22,816 nt of DNA, from the NCBI GenBank assembly GCA_050258415.1, contig JBLMYS010000368.1, forward strand, positions 1 through 22,816, written 5' to 3'. Shown piece after piece: positions 13,103-19,914 of this stretch. Both the position numbers and the translations under genes were made by a program. The DNA comes from JAAXKN01 sp050258415 (GTDB lineage Bacteria; Bacteroidota; Ignavibacteria; Ignavibacteriales; SURF-24). Position 1 is the stretch's first letter. Each line of letters starts with the position of its first letter. The notes under the pieces are model-generated. The model did not search any database, was not told the DNA's origin, and saw only the letters and a program-made list of their open reading frames with translations.

Positions 13103-14359
13103 ATGTCATATTTTTTCACATCTGAATCCGTATCAGAAGGACATCCGGATAAAGTGGCCGATGCCATTTCGGACGGAGTATTGGATGCCATTTACAAAAC
13201 TGATCCAAATGCAAGAGTAGCCTGCGAGACTTTCGTTACTACGGGACTTGTCTTAGTAGGTGGCGAGATAACAACAAAGGCCTATGTCGATATACAGGAC
13301 GTGGTAAGAAAAACAGTTGAGAAGATAGGCTACACTAGTGCAGACTATAAGTTTGACAGTGAGAGCTGCTCGGTCCTAAACGCCATACACTCACAGTCAC
13401 CTGACATCGCAATGGGCGTTGATAAGGGTGGAGCCGGCGACCAGGGCATCATGTTCGGTTATGCCTGCGACCAGACTGAAGAGCTCATGCCTATGCCGAT
13501 TGTTTATGCTCATAAGCTCGTCTTAAAGCTTGCCGAGATCAGAAAGAAGAACAATGGACTTATGCCTTACTTAAGACCTGATGCCAAAAGCCAGGTTACA
13601 ATTGAATATGACGACAACAACAACCCCTTAAGAGTGGATGCAGTTGTAATCTCTACCCAGCACGATGGTGACGTCTCACAGAAGACAATCAAAGAAGACG
13701 TCATTGAAAACGTAATAAAGAAGGTAATTCCGGCCAAGTTCCTGGACAATAAGACAAAGTACTTCGTAAACCCAACAGGACGCTTTGAAATTGGTGGTCC
13801 TCACGGAGACTCAGGCCTTACCGGACGTAAAATCATTGTTGACACATATGGCGGCTGGGCACCTCACGGTGGCGGAGCATTCTCAGGAAAGGATCCTTCG
13901 AAGGTTGATCGTAGCGCAACATATGCAGCACGTCACATTGCAAAGAACGTTGTGGCAAGTGGCCTTGCCAAAGAGTGCATGGTTCAGGTAGCCTATGCAA
14001 TCGGCGTGGCAAAGCCCGTTTCAATACTCGTTGAGACAAACGGAACAGGAGTTATTTCAGACAAAGAAATTTCAAAGATGATCATGAAGGAAGTAGACCT
14101 TACTCCTAAGGGGATCATTGACCGCCTTAAGCTCCGCAGACCCATTTATCAGAAGACCAGCGCTTACGGTCACTTCGGCCGCAACGACAAGGACTTCACA
14201 TGGGAGAAGCTGGACTTAGTACCCGTATTCAAGAAATACGCTCCAAAAGTAGTTAAGACTCCGGCCGTTAAGGCTGCAGCCGAGAAGACTACAGAAGTTA
14301 AATCTGTTAAGGCTCCGGTTAAGGCTAAGGCTCCTGTAAAAAAAGCTAAAAAGAAATAA
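13103..14359 (+). CDS. metK: S-adenosylmethionine synthase MetK with lysine-rich C-terminal tail
   Basis: MetK makes S-adenosylmethionine from methionine and ATP in the cytoplasm. The catalytic core is complete: ESVSEGHPDKVAD (residues 8-20), GAGDQGIMFGYA (about 112-123), the GGPHGDSGLTGRKI block (about 231-244) and GGGAFSGKDPSKVDRSA (about 256-272). At 418 residues it is about 35 longer than the E. coli enzyme (384). The extra part is residues 383-418 (bases 14249-14356): low-complexity sequence made of Lys, Ala, Val and Pro in repeats such as VKAPVKAKAPVKKAKKK, with 12 Lys and only two Glu. It resembles the tails of histone H1-like proteins. AAAGGTAGAAG precedes the start. No SAM riboswitch is seen upstream. 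ahcY follows after 31 bases, so the two form an operon. Confidence 0.95.
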   Translation: MSYFFTSESVSEGHPDKVADAISDGVLDAIYKTDPNARVACETFVTTGLVLVGGEITTKAYVDIQDVVRKTVEKIGYTSADYKFDSESCSVLNAIHSQSPDIAMGVDKGGAGDQGIMFGYACDQTEELMPMPIVYAHKLVLKLAEIRKKNNGLMPYLRPDAKSQVTIEYDDNNNPLRVDAVVISTQHDGDVSQKTIKEDVIENVIKKVIPAKFLDNKTKYFVNPTGRFEIGGPHGDSGLTGRKIIVDTYGGWAPHGGGAFSGKDPSKVDRSATYAARHIAKNVVASGLAKECMVQVAYAIGVAKPVSILVETNGTGVISDKEISKMIMKEVDLTPKGIIDRLKLRRPIYQKTSAYGHFGRNDKDFTWEKLDLVPVFKKYAPKVVKTPAVKAAAEKTTEVKSVKAPVKAKAPVKKAKKK

Positions 14360-14390
14360 TATCTACTAAAAATAAAGTGAAAGGTGTGAA

Positions 14391-15710
14391 ATGAACGAAG
14401 TAGTAGAAAAAGATTACATAAAGTACAAGGTAAAGGATATCACTCTTGCCGAATGGGGAAGAAAGGAAATCCGCCTTGCTGAGGCTGAGATGCCGGGCTT
14501 AATGGCCTTAAGGCGTGAATACGGCCCAAGTAAACCCCTTAAGGGTGCAAGAATAGCCGGATGCCTCCATATGACAATCCAGACCGCGGTCTTAATTGAG
14601 ACCTTAGTTGAGCTTGGAGCCGAGGTCACATGGTCATCTTGCAATATCTTCTCAACCCAGGACCACGCTGCTGCAGCCATAGCAAAGGCCGGTATATCGG
14701 TCTATGCATGGAAGGGTATGACAGCCGAAGAATTCGACTGGTGCATCGAGCAGACACTCTTCTTTGGAGAAGACAAAAAACCCTTAAACATGATCTTAGA
14801 TGATGGCGGCGACCTTACAAATATGGTCCTGGACAAATACCCTGAACTCGTAAAAGGGATAAAGGGCTTGTCGGAGGAGACCACAACAGGTGTCCACAGG
14901 CTCTATGACCGTGTTGAAAAAGGAACGCTTCCAATTCCAGCAATCAATGTTAATGACTCGGTTACGAAATCCAAGTTCGACAACAAGTACGGATGCCGCG
15001 AGAGTTTGGTTGACGCCATTCGCCGTGCTACAGACCTCATGATGGCAGGAAAAGTTGCCGTTGTGGCGGGCTATGGTGACGTTGGTAAGGGATCTGCCCA
15101 GAGCTTAAGGAGTGCGGGAGTGCGTGTAATTGTAACTGAAATAGATCCAATATGCGCCCTTCAGGCTGCAATGGACGGCTATGAAGTTAAGAAGATGACT
15201 AACGCTATTCCAAGGGCAAACATTGTTGTTACATGCACGGGTAATAAGTCCATAGTAAGGGAAGAGCACTTCCGTCTTATGAAGGATAAGACCGTAGTCT
15301 GCAACATTGGTCACTTTGATACAGAGATCGATATGGCATGGCTGAATAAAACTTATGGTGATACAAAGGATACCATTAAGCCACAGGTGGATAAGTACAC
15401 CATTGATGGCAAGGAGATCATTGTTTTGGCTGAAGGACGCCTGGTTAACTTAGGATGCGCTACAGGCCACCCATCGTTTGTAATGAGCAACTCATTTACC
15501 AATCAGTGCCTGGCTCAGCTTGAGCTCTGGAATCATGCTGAAAAGTATGAGAACAAGGTCTATATGCTTCCCAAGCATTTGGATGAAAAAGTGGCACGTC
15601 TTCACTTGGATCAGATCGGTGTTGAGCTTGATACTTTATCTCAGGATCAGGCCGAGTATATCGGTGTCAAGGTTGAAGGCCCATACAAGCCTGAGTACTA
15701 CCGCTACTAA
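14391..15710 (+). CDS. ahcY: Adenosylhomocysteinase (SAH hydrolase) AhcY
   Basis: AhcY splits S-adenosylhomocysteine, the by-product of all SAM-dependent methylations, into adenosine and homocysteine, using bound NAD. The 439 residues include the substrate-domain blocks GCLHMTIQTAVLIETL (57-72) and WSSCNIFSTQDHAAAA (81-96), the NAD loop GYGDVGKGSA (near 227-236), the HPSFVMSNSFTNQ block, and the C-terminal KPEYYRY that reaches into the neighbouring subunit's NAD site. GAAAGGTGTG before the ATG is the ribosome binding site. It lies 31 bases after metK: together they make SAM and clear SAH, a common pairing in bacteria lacking the Pfs nucleosidase. A terminator follows. Confidence 0.96.
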   Translation: MNEVVEKDYIKYKVKDITLAEWGRKEIRLAEAEMPGLMALRREYGPSKPLKGARIAGCLHMTIQTAVLIETLVELGAEVTWSSCNIFSTQDHAAAAIAKAGISVYAWKGMTAEEFDWCIEQTLFFGEDKKPLNMILDDGGDLTNMVLDKYPELVKGIKGLSEETTTGVHRLYDRVEKGTLPIPAINVNDSVTKSKFDNKYGCRESLVDAIRRATDLMMAGKVAVVAGYGDVGKGSAQSLRSAGVRVIVTEIDPICALQAAMDGYEVKKMTNAIPRANIVVTCTGNKSIVREEHFRLMKDKTVVCNIGHFDTEIDMAWLNKTYGDTKDTIKPQVDKYTIDGKEIIVLAEGRLVNLGCATGHPSFVMSNSFTNQCLAQLELWNHAEKYENKVYMLPKHLDEKVARLHLDQIGVELDTLSQDQAEYIGVKVEGPYKPEYYRY

Positions 15711-15732
15711 TAGTTAGAAGCATTTCACACAC

Positions 15733-15756
15733 AAAAGCCCGGATTCCCGGGCTTTT
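15733..15756. terminator. Terminator after ahcY
   Basis: AAAAGCCCGG (15733-15742) pairs perfectly with CCGGGCTTTT (15747-15756) around ATTC. The plus strand continues GATTTTTATT, a fair U tail, and the minus side reads TTTT then GTGTGTG, so it chiefly serves ahcY and may also end the convergent amrS transcript. Confidence 0.85.
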
Positions 15757-15770
15757 GATTTTTATTGCTC

Positions 15771-15805
15771 TCACTTTTTAATTTTTAATTTTTAATTTTT
15801 AATTG
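15771..15805. repeat. Heptamer microsatellite (TTTTTAA)x4, copy B
   Basis: TCAC is followed by four exact TTTTTAA units (15775-15802) and TTG. The flanks and unit are identical to copy A at 8611-8638, which has three units. It lies three bases past the stop of the minus-strand amrS-like gene and 14 bases from the ahcY terminator. Confidence 0.85.
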
Positions 15806-15807
15806 AT

Positions 15808-16833
15808 TTAAAAGACTCCTGCAATCTGAGCGCCGCAGTTAAAGCACCTGCCGTCTTTAATATGGTTTGAAATAACGCTGTGCCAGTCGCGCTTAATTAA
15901 GGGCGTATGGCAGTTAGGGCAGTAGGTGGTCTGGCCTTCGGTGTTATGGACGTTTCCGACGTAGCAGTATTTTATTCCGGCCTCGGTTGCAATCCTTCTT
16001 GCCATTTCAAGAGTGGAAGTAGGGGTGCGGCTTTTATCTGTCATCCTGAAATCGGGATGGAAAGCTGTAAAGTGGTGCGGCACCGAGTCGCCTAAATTTT
16101 CTACAACCCAGCCCGTCATTTTCTTAAGCTCTTCCTCGGAATCGTTTTCTCCCGGAATAAGAAGCGTTGTGATCTCAAACCATATGTCTGTCTCATTCTT
16201 AAGCCAGACCAGGGTATCCAGTACCGGGTTCAGGTGCGAGTAAGTGACCTTATGATAAAAGTCCTCTGTAAAGCCTTTTAAGTCCACGTTTGCGGCATCA
16301 ATATATTTATAGACGTCCTTACGGGCTTCTTTATCTATATATCCTGCCGTAACCATTACGGATTTAAGTCCCTCTTCACGCGCTATTTTCGAAATGTCAA
16401 TTACATATTCGCCAAAGATTGTCGGGTCGTTATATGTATATGCAATTGAAGGAGCGCCGTACTGTTTTGCCAGTTCGACAACTTTTTCAGGAGTGGCTTC
16501 AAAGGAATTCTCATCGTCTAGCCTTGCCTTGCTGATCGACCAGTTCTGGCAGAATTTGCACCCCAGGTTGCATCCAGCGGTGCCGAAGCTTAAGATGGAA
16601 GTCCCGGGCAGAAAGTGGTTAAGGGGTTTTTTCTCTATCGGGTCGAGCCCGAATCCTGTAGGCCTTCCGTAGCCTAAGGAATAAAGCTCGCCGCCGATAT
16701 TCTGTCTTATAAAGCAGAATCCTGCCTGCCCTTCGCCAAGCGTGCAGTAACGGGGGCACAGAGTGCAGAGGATTTTTCCGTCTTCAGTTTTTTCCCACCA
16801 TTGGGCTAATTTTAATTTTTCTTTCGTTTCCAT
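15808..16833 (-). CDS. amrS: AmrS-type radical SAM protein (AmmeMemoRadiSam family)
   Basis: This 341-residue protein matches the radical SAM member (AmrS) of the AmmeMemoRadiSam trio, found with Memo-like and AMMECR1-like proteins in bacteria and archaea; its reaction is not settled to my knowledge. An N-terminal cysteine set (C23, C26, C30, C40; CTLCPRYCTLGEGQAGFC) precedes the radical SAM motif C88-x3-C92-x2-C95 (CNLGCKFCQNWSISK), which should bind a 4Fe-4S cluster. YTYNDPTIFGEY and VDLKGFTEDFY are typical of the family. A C-terminal zinc-ribbon pair (C305, C308, C330, C333) closes the protein. It resembles pyruvate formate-lyase activases but has the longer AmrS layout. Memo and AMMECR1 genes are not in the window. 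No Shine-Dalgarno is seen before the ATG. Confidence 0.85.
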   Translation of the reverse strand: METKEKLKLAQWWEKTEDGKILCTLCPRYCTLGEGQAGFCFIRQNIGGELYSLGYGRPTGFGLDPIEKKPLNHFLPGTSILSFGTAGCNLGCKFCQNWSISKARLDDENSFEATPEKVVELAKQYGAPSIAYTYNDPTIFGEYVIDISKIAREEGLKSVMVTAGYIDKEARKDVYKYIDAANVDLKGFTEDFYHKVTYSHLNPVLDTLVWLKNETDIWFEITTLLIPGENDSEEELKKMTGWVVENLGDSVPHHFTAFHPDFRMTDKSRTPTSTLEMARRIATEAGIKYCYVGNVHNTEGQTTYCPNCHTPLIKRDWHSVISNHIKDGRCFNCGAQIAGVF

Positions 16834-16942
16834 TGTAATAGTTTAAGTTTTAATATGTTTTACTAACCAAAAATTGCAAAATAATTGAATGATAATAAAT
16901 CCCATTTAAGAGTAGTCGCTTCAGGGGAAGATTATGTGGTAT
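16834..16942. other. Short region upstream of amrS
   Basis: AT-rich DNA between the Lon-like gene terminator and the amrS start. It presumably holds the minus-strand amrS promoter, but I find no TTTG/TAnnTTTR pair with proper spacing. Confidence 0.3.
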
Positions 16943-16988
16943 TAAAAAGAAAACACCCGTAAGGGAACAGTAGTTCCTCTTACGGGTG
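16943..16988 (-). terminator. Terminator of the Lon-like protease gene
   Basis: CACCCGTAAGGGAAC (16954-16968) pairs with 16973-16988 around AGTA, with a single bulged T: 15 pairs. Read on the minus strand, the stem is followed by TTTTCTTTTT (16953-16944). It begins 32 bases past the stop of the 17021 gene. Confidence 0.88.
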
Positions 16989-17020
16989 CCGTGGATTCCG
17001 TTAAAGCTATTAGCTGCTAA

Positions 17021-19537
17021 TTACTTTTTCTTTTTTGTTTTTGGCTGTACTGTAGTAGGAACATTTTTTTCCTGCATCTGTCCGTTTTGCCTCACAATTC
17101 CGTTTGTGCCGTTTTTCTTTATCTGCGGCTTAATTTTGGCGTACATTTCCTTAAGCTTTTTCTCCACCAGTCCGAATACGGTGTTCTGTTCAAAGTGACC
17201 GCTTCTGTTCAGCTTTCCGGCCTTTACGCCTGTAAGAATCTCAAGGGCCTCTTCAATTCTGGAGATGGCATAAACGTGAAAAGCCTTATTTTTTACCGCA
17301 TCGATAACATCATCTCTTAACATCAGGTCCTTTACATTCTGCACCGGAATAATTACGCCATGATGCTTATTCAAGCCGCGCCTTTTGCAGACGTCAAAAA
17401 ATCCTTCAATTTTTTCGTTAATGCCGCCGACAGGCTGAATATCCCCTTTCTGATCCACAGATCCGGTTATTGCAAAGGACTGCTTAATCGGGAGGCCTGA
17501 AAAAGTGGACATGAGGGCGCAAACTTCGGCAGCCGAAGCGCTGTCGCCGTCAATCATACCGTAACCCTGCTCAAAAACGAGGCTTGCCGAGAAAGAAAGA
17601 GGTATCCTCTGGCCGAAAGTCTCCCTGAAGTACCCTGAAATTATAAGTACGCCTTTATTGTGTGTGTTTCCGCTAAGGCCTGCCTCACGCTCCACATTAA
17701 TAAGGCTTCCCGTTCCGAGTGAAACAGAAGCCGTAATTCTGGTCGGTTTGCCGAAGGAAAAATAGTCCGAGCCGTAAACGGCCAGCCCGTTCACCTGTCC
17801 GGCTCTTTCACCACTGGTATCAATTAAGATGCTTCCTTCTTCAATCATCTCGGTGATCTTCGATTCATAGAGGGCATGACGTTCACGGCCGTTGTTATAG
17901 GCCTGATGGACGTGATATGCGCATACAATGGACTCCCCGTCATCTTTAGCCCAGAAGTTGGATTCTCTTAAGAGGTCGGCAATAAAAGAAAATCTTGTCG
18001 TCAGCTTTTCCTTTTGCCCGGCGTAGCGCGAGCTGTACTCAATAACGGCTGCAATTGCAGACTTGTCGAACTCCATGAGGTTTTCATGCTCAATGAGTTT
18101 TTTAATTACCCCCGCGTATTCGCTCAGTGTGTGGTCAGTTCTCTTCATCTCATAATCGAAATCGGCCTTAATCTTAAAGATTTTCTTAAAATCGTCCTCA
18201 TATGCCGCCAGCATGGAGTACATGTACTGATTGCCTATAAATATTACCTTCGTGTTGCAATCGATAGGCTCCGGTTTCAGGACCGTCGGTGAGAATTGGT
18301 AGTAGCTGTAGAAATCCTGTATTTCAAGCTTCCCGTACATTAAAACGCGTTTAAGCGTCTTCCAGACTCCCGGTTCCTGAAATGCATCCATGGCATTTAG
18401 GACCAGGTAGCCGCCGTTTGCCTTGAGGAATGAGCCCGCTTTGATTTTCGTAAAATCCGCGTACCAGCCTCCGTGCCCGTCACTGAACTTCTCAATTGTG
18501 CCGAAAAGATTATTGTAGGAAGGGGTGGTTTCAATAACAATAGGGCATTCATTGGTATGGGTATTGTCCAGTATGATATTTACCTCATACTCCTTATAAT
18601 AATCTATTACAATTCCTTCTTCGGTTTCCTCTGTCTTGGGGCGTACACCCTTAAAAACCTCAAGTGAGTTAAGAATGTTCTCCTCCACCAGATCCAGGTA
18701 CTTATGAACCTTTCCCTCTTTGTACTTTTCTTTAATATTACTGATGGCCCCTTTTACAATGACATTGACGGTTTCTTTTTCAAGCTGCTGGAGCTTTTCC
18801 TGGTAATCCTGGCTTAGTTTAAGCCCTTTCTTAAAAACGCTCTGAAGTTCTTCCTGGTAAAGCGCGTATTTGGTGGAGATTTCCATGGCCTTTTCTTTAT
18901 TGATCTTGCCTTTACGCACCTGCTCTTCGAGCTGCTGAATAAAAATGGGCTGGTTTTCCACCACCGGAAGCACCTCGGGGCGCGAGGCCTCGCCCACTTT
19001 TACCTGTCCTAATGAAAAATTCTCCTTCTTTAGCTTCTCCTCAAAGGAATTCATTAAAACCTGTTCCTGGCTGCTGAATTCGGAAAGGATTTTCTTCCTT
19101 TCAACTTTATAGGATTCAGCTTCAAGCGCCTGCGGAATTTTATTCTGCAGGTACTGAATTGTTGAAGCCATGTCGTACTTGAACTTCTGAGCTTCACCGG
19201 CCGGAAATACAAGAAGGAAGGGATTATCCTGATCCTCAAAGTTGTTGACGTAGGCGTAATCATTAAGGACCGGGCATTTGGGCCTTATGGTTTCAAGCAT
19301 CTGCTTTACTGTAGTGGCCTTGCCGGTTCCGGAGAGTCCTGTAATAAATATATTGTAGCCCGGACTCCAGAGTTCCACGCCTATCTTCAGGGCTTTAAGG
19401 GCCCTTTCCTGCCCGATAATTTCATTTATTGGAGCAATCTCTCCCGTGGAATCGAAGTTAAAGACTTCGGGGCTGCATTTGAGTTTTAATTCGTCGGGTT
19501 TTAATTCCTTATGCCCATGGGATTTAACAGCTTTCAT
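17021..19537 (-). CDS. Lon-related AAA+ ATP-dependent protease (LonB/LonC-like)
   Basis: A Lon-type protease in which ATPase and peptidase lie on one chain but the usual LonA N-terminal substrate domain is absent. I place the start at ATG 19537 (838 residues), preceded by AGGG. The frame is open to a TTG at 19624, but those 29 extra residues are phenylalanine-rich and unlike the family. The Walker A motif GLSGTGKATT is at residues 67-76. A helical, charged insertion follows at about 130-300. GGYLVLNAMDAF is a Walker B-like strand. The peptidase end carries catalytic Ser666 (DGDSASAAE) and Lys709 (GGINEKIEGF), 43 residues apart exactly as in E. coli Lon (679/722). The C-terminus is a polar tail ending in KTKKKK. 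It matches the family of AAA_32/Lon_C proteins annotated as ATP-dependent protease La-like; substrates are unknown. Confidence 0.9.
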   Translation of the reverse strand: MKAVKSHGHKELKPDELKLKCSPEVFNFDSTGEIAPINEIIGQERALKALKIGVELWSPGYNIFITGLSGTGKATTVKQMLETIRPKCPVLNDYAYVNNFEDQDNPFLLVFPAGEAQKFKYDMASTIQYLQNKIPQALEAESYKVERKKILSEFSSQEQVLMNSFEEKLKKENFSLGQVKVGEASRPEVLPVVENQPIFIQQLEEQVRKGKINKEKAMEISTKYALYQEELQSVFKKGLKLSQDYQEKLQQLEKETVNVIVKGAISNIKEKYKEGKVHKYLDLVEENILNSLEVFKGVRPKTEETEEGIVIDYYKEYEVNIILDNTHTNECPIVIETTPSYNNLFGTIEKFSDGHGGWYADFTKIKAGSFLKANGGYLVLNAMDAFQEPGVWKTLKRVLMYGKLEIQDFYSYYQFSPTVLKPEPIDCNTKVIFIGNQYMYSMLAAYEDDFKKIFKIKADFDYEMKRTDHTLSEYAGVIKKLIEHENLMEFDKSAIAAVIEYSSRYAGQKEKLTTRFSFIADLLRESNFWAKDDGESIVCAYHVHQAYNNGRERHALYESKITEMIEEGSILIDTSGERAGQVNGLAVYGSDYFSFGKPTRITASVSLGTGSLINVEREAGLSGNTHNKGVLIISGYFRETFGQRIPLSFSASLVFEQGYGMIDGDSASAAEVCALMSTFSGLPIKQSFAITGSVDQKGDIQPVGGINEKIEGFFDVCKRRGLNKHHGVIIPVQNVKDLMLRDDVIDAVKNKAFHVYAISRIEEALEILTGVKAGKLNRSGHFEQNTVFGLVEKKLKEMYAKIKPQIKKNGTNGIVRQNGQMQEKNVPTTVQPKTKKKK

Positions 19538-19702
19538 AGTAGAACCCTGATTGGTGAATGTATAAAATGAAAATAAGAAATTAAAAGAATAAATCCTGAA
19601 AAATTTCAGAGGCAGGATTCGCAAAATTATTATAAATTAAAATTGAAGAGTTAATATTTAAATAATTTTTATAAAAATAAAATAAAATATTTCAGAGTAG
19701 TT

Positions 19703-19729
19703 TTTGCTTGCAAAATGATTTTGCGCAAA
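19703..19729. promoter_or_regulatory. Inverted repeat, possible operator
   Basis: GCAAAAT-G-ATTTTGC (19710-19724) is a perfect 7-bp inverted repeat with a one-base centre, extended by TTTGC on the left and GCAAA on the right with a two-base offset. Its compact form and position between divergent genes suit a dimeric repressor site. No regulator gene is in the window. Confidence 0.3.
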
Positions 19730-19827
19730 TTAGATTTGGGGAGAAAAAAGTGCCCTCATGCTAAGCTAAAGTGTTTGCCAATGCTCGCCGATGATGTACG
19801 GTAAAGTTTTCATTCGATATGGATCTC

Positions 19828-19857
19828 TTTGTCCTTTTTTAGTTGCTCTTAGTTTTA
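19828..19857 (+). promoter_or_regulatory. Candidate promoter of the dimethylformamidase-like gene
   Basis: TTTG (19828-19831), 18 bases, TAGTTTTA (19850-19857). The -7 box is identical to that before the 11961 gene. Transcription would start near 19863, leaving about 50 bases of leader. Pattern match only, with spacing slightly short. Confidence 0.35.
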
Positions 19858-19914
19858 CTTGGTCGTGGACATAATAATATCAAATAAATCTAATTACTTT
19901 CATCCAGGGGGAAA

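Larger units (their letters stand above)
19538..19914. other. Divergent intergenic region with inverted repeat and promoter candidate
   Basis: This 377-base gap separates the divergent Lon-like and dimethylformamidase-like genes. The left half is very AT-rich. TAATTTTG on the minus strand (19629-19622) matches the -7 box exactly but lacks a TTTG at the right distance. The inverted repeat at 19703-19729 and the promoter candidate at 19828-19857 are listed separately. No gene or RNA is recognised. Confidence 0.4.

Noticed and set aside
19538..19624. N-terminal extension of the Lon-like protein from a TTG at 19624
   Set aside because: The extra 29 residues are Phe-rich and atypical, while ATG 19537 has AGGG at proper spacing and begins just before the conserved region.
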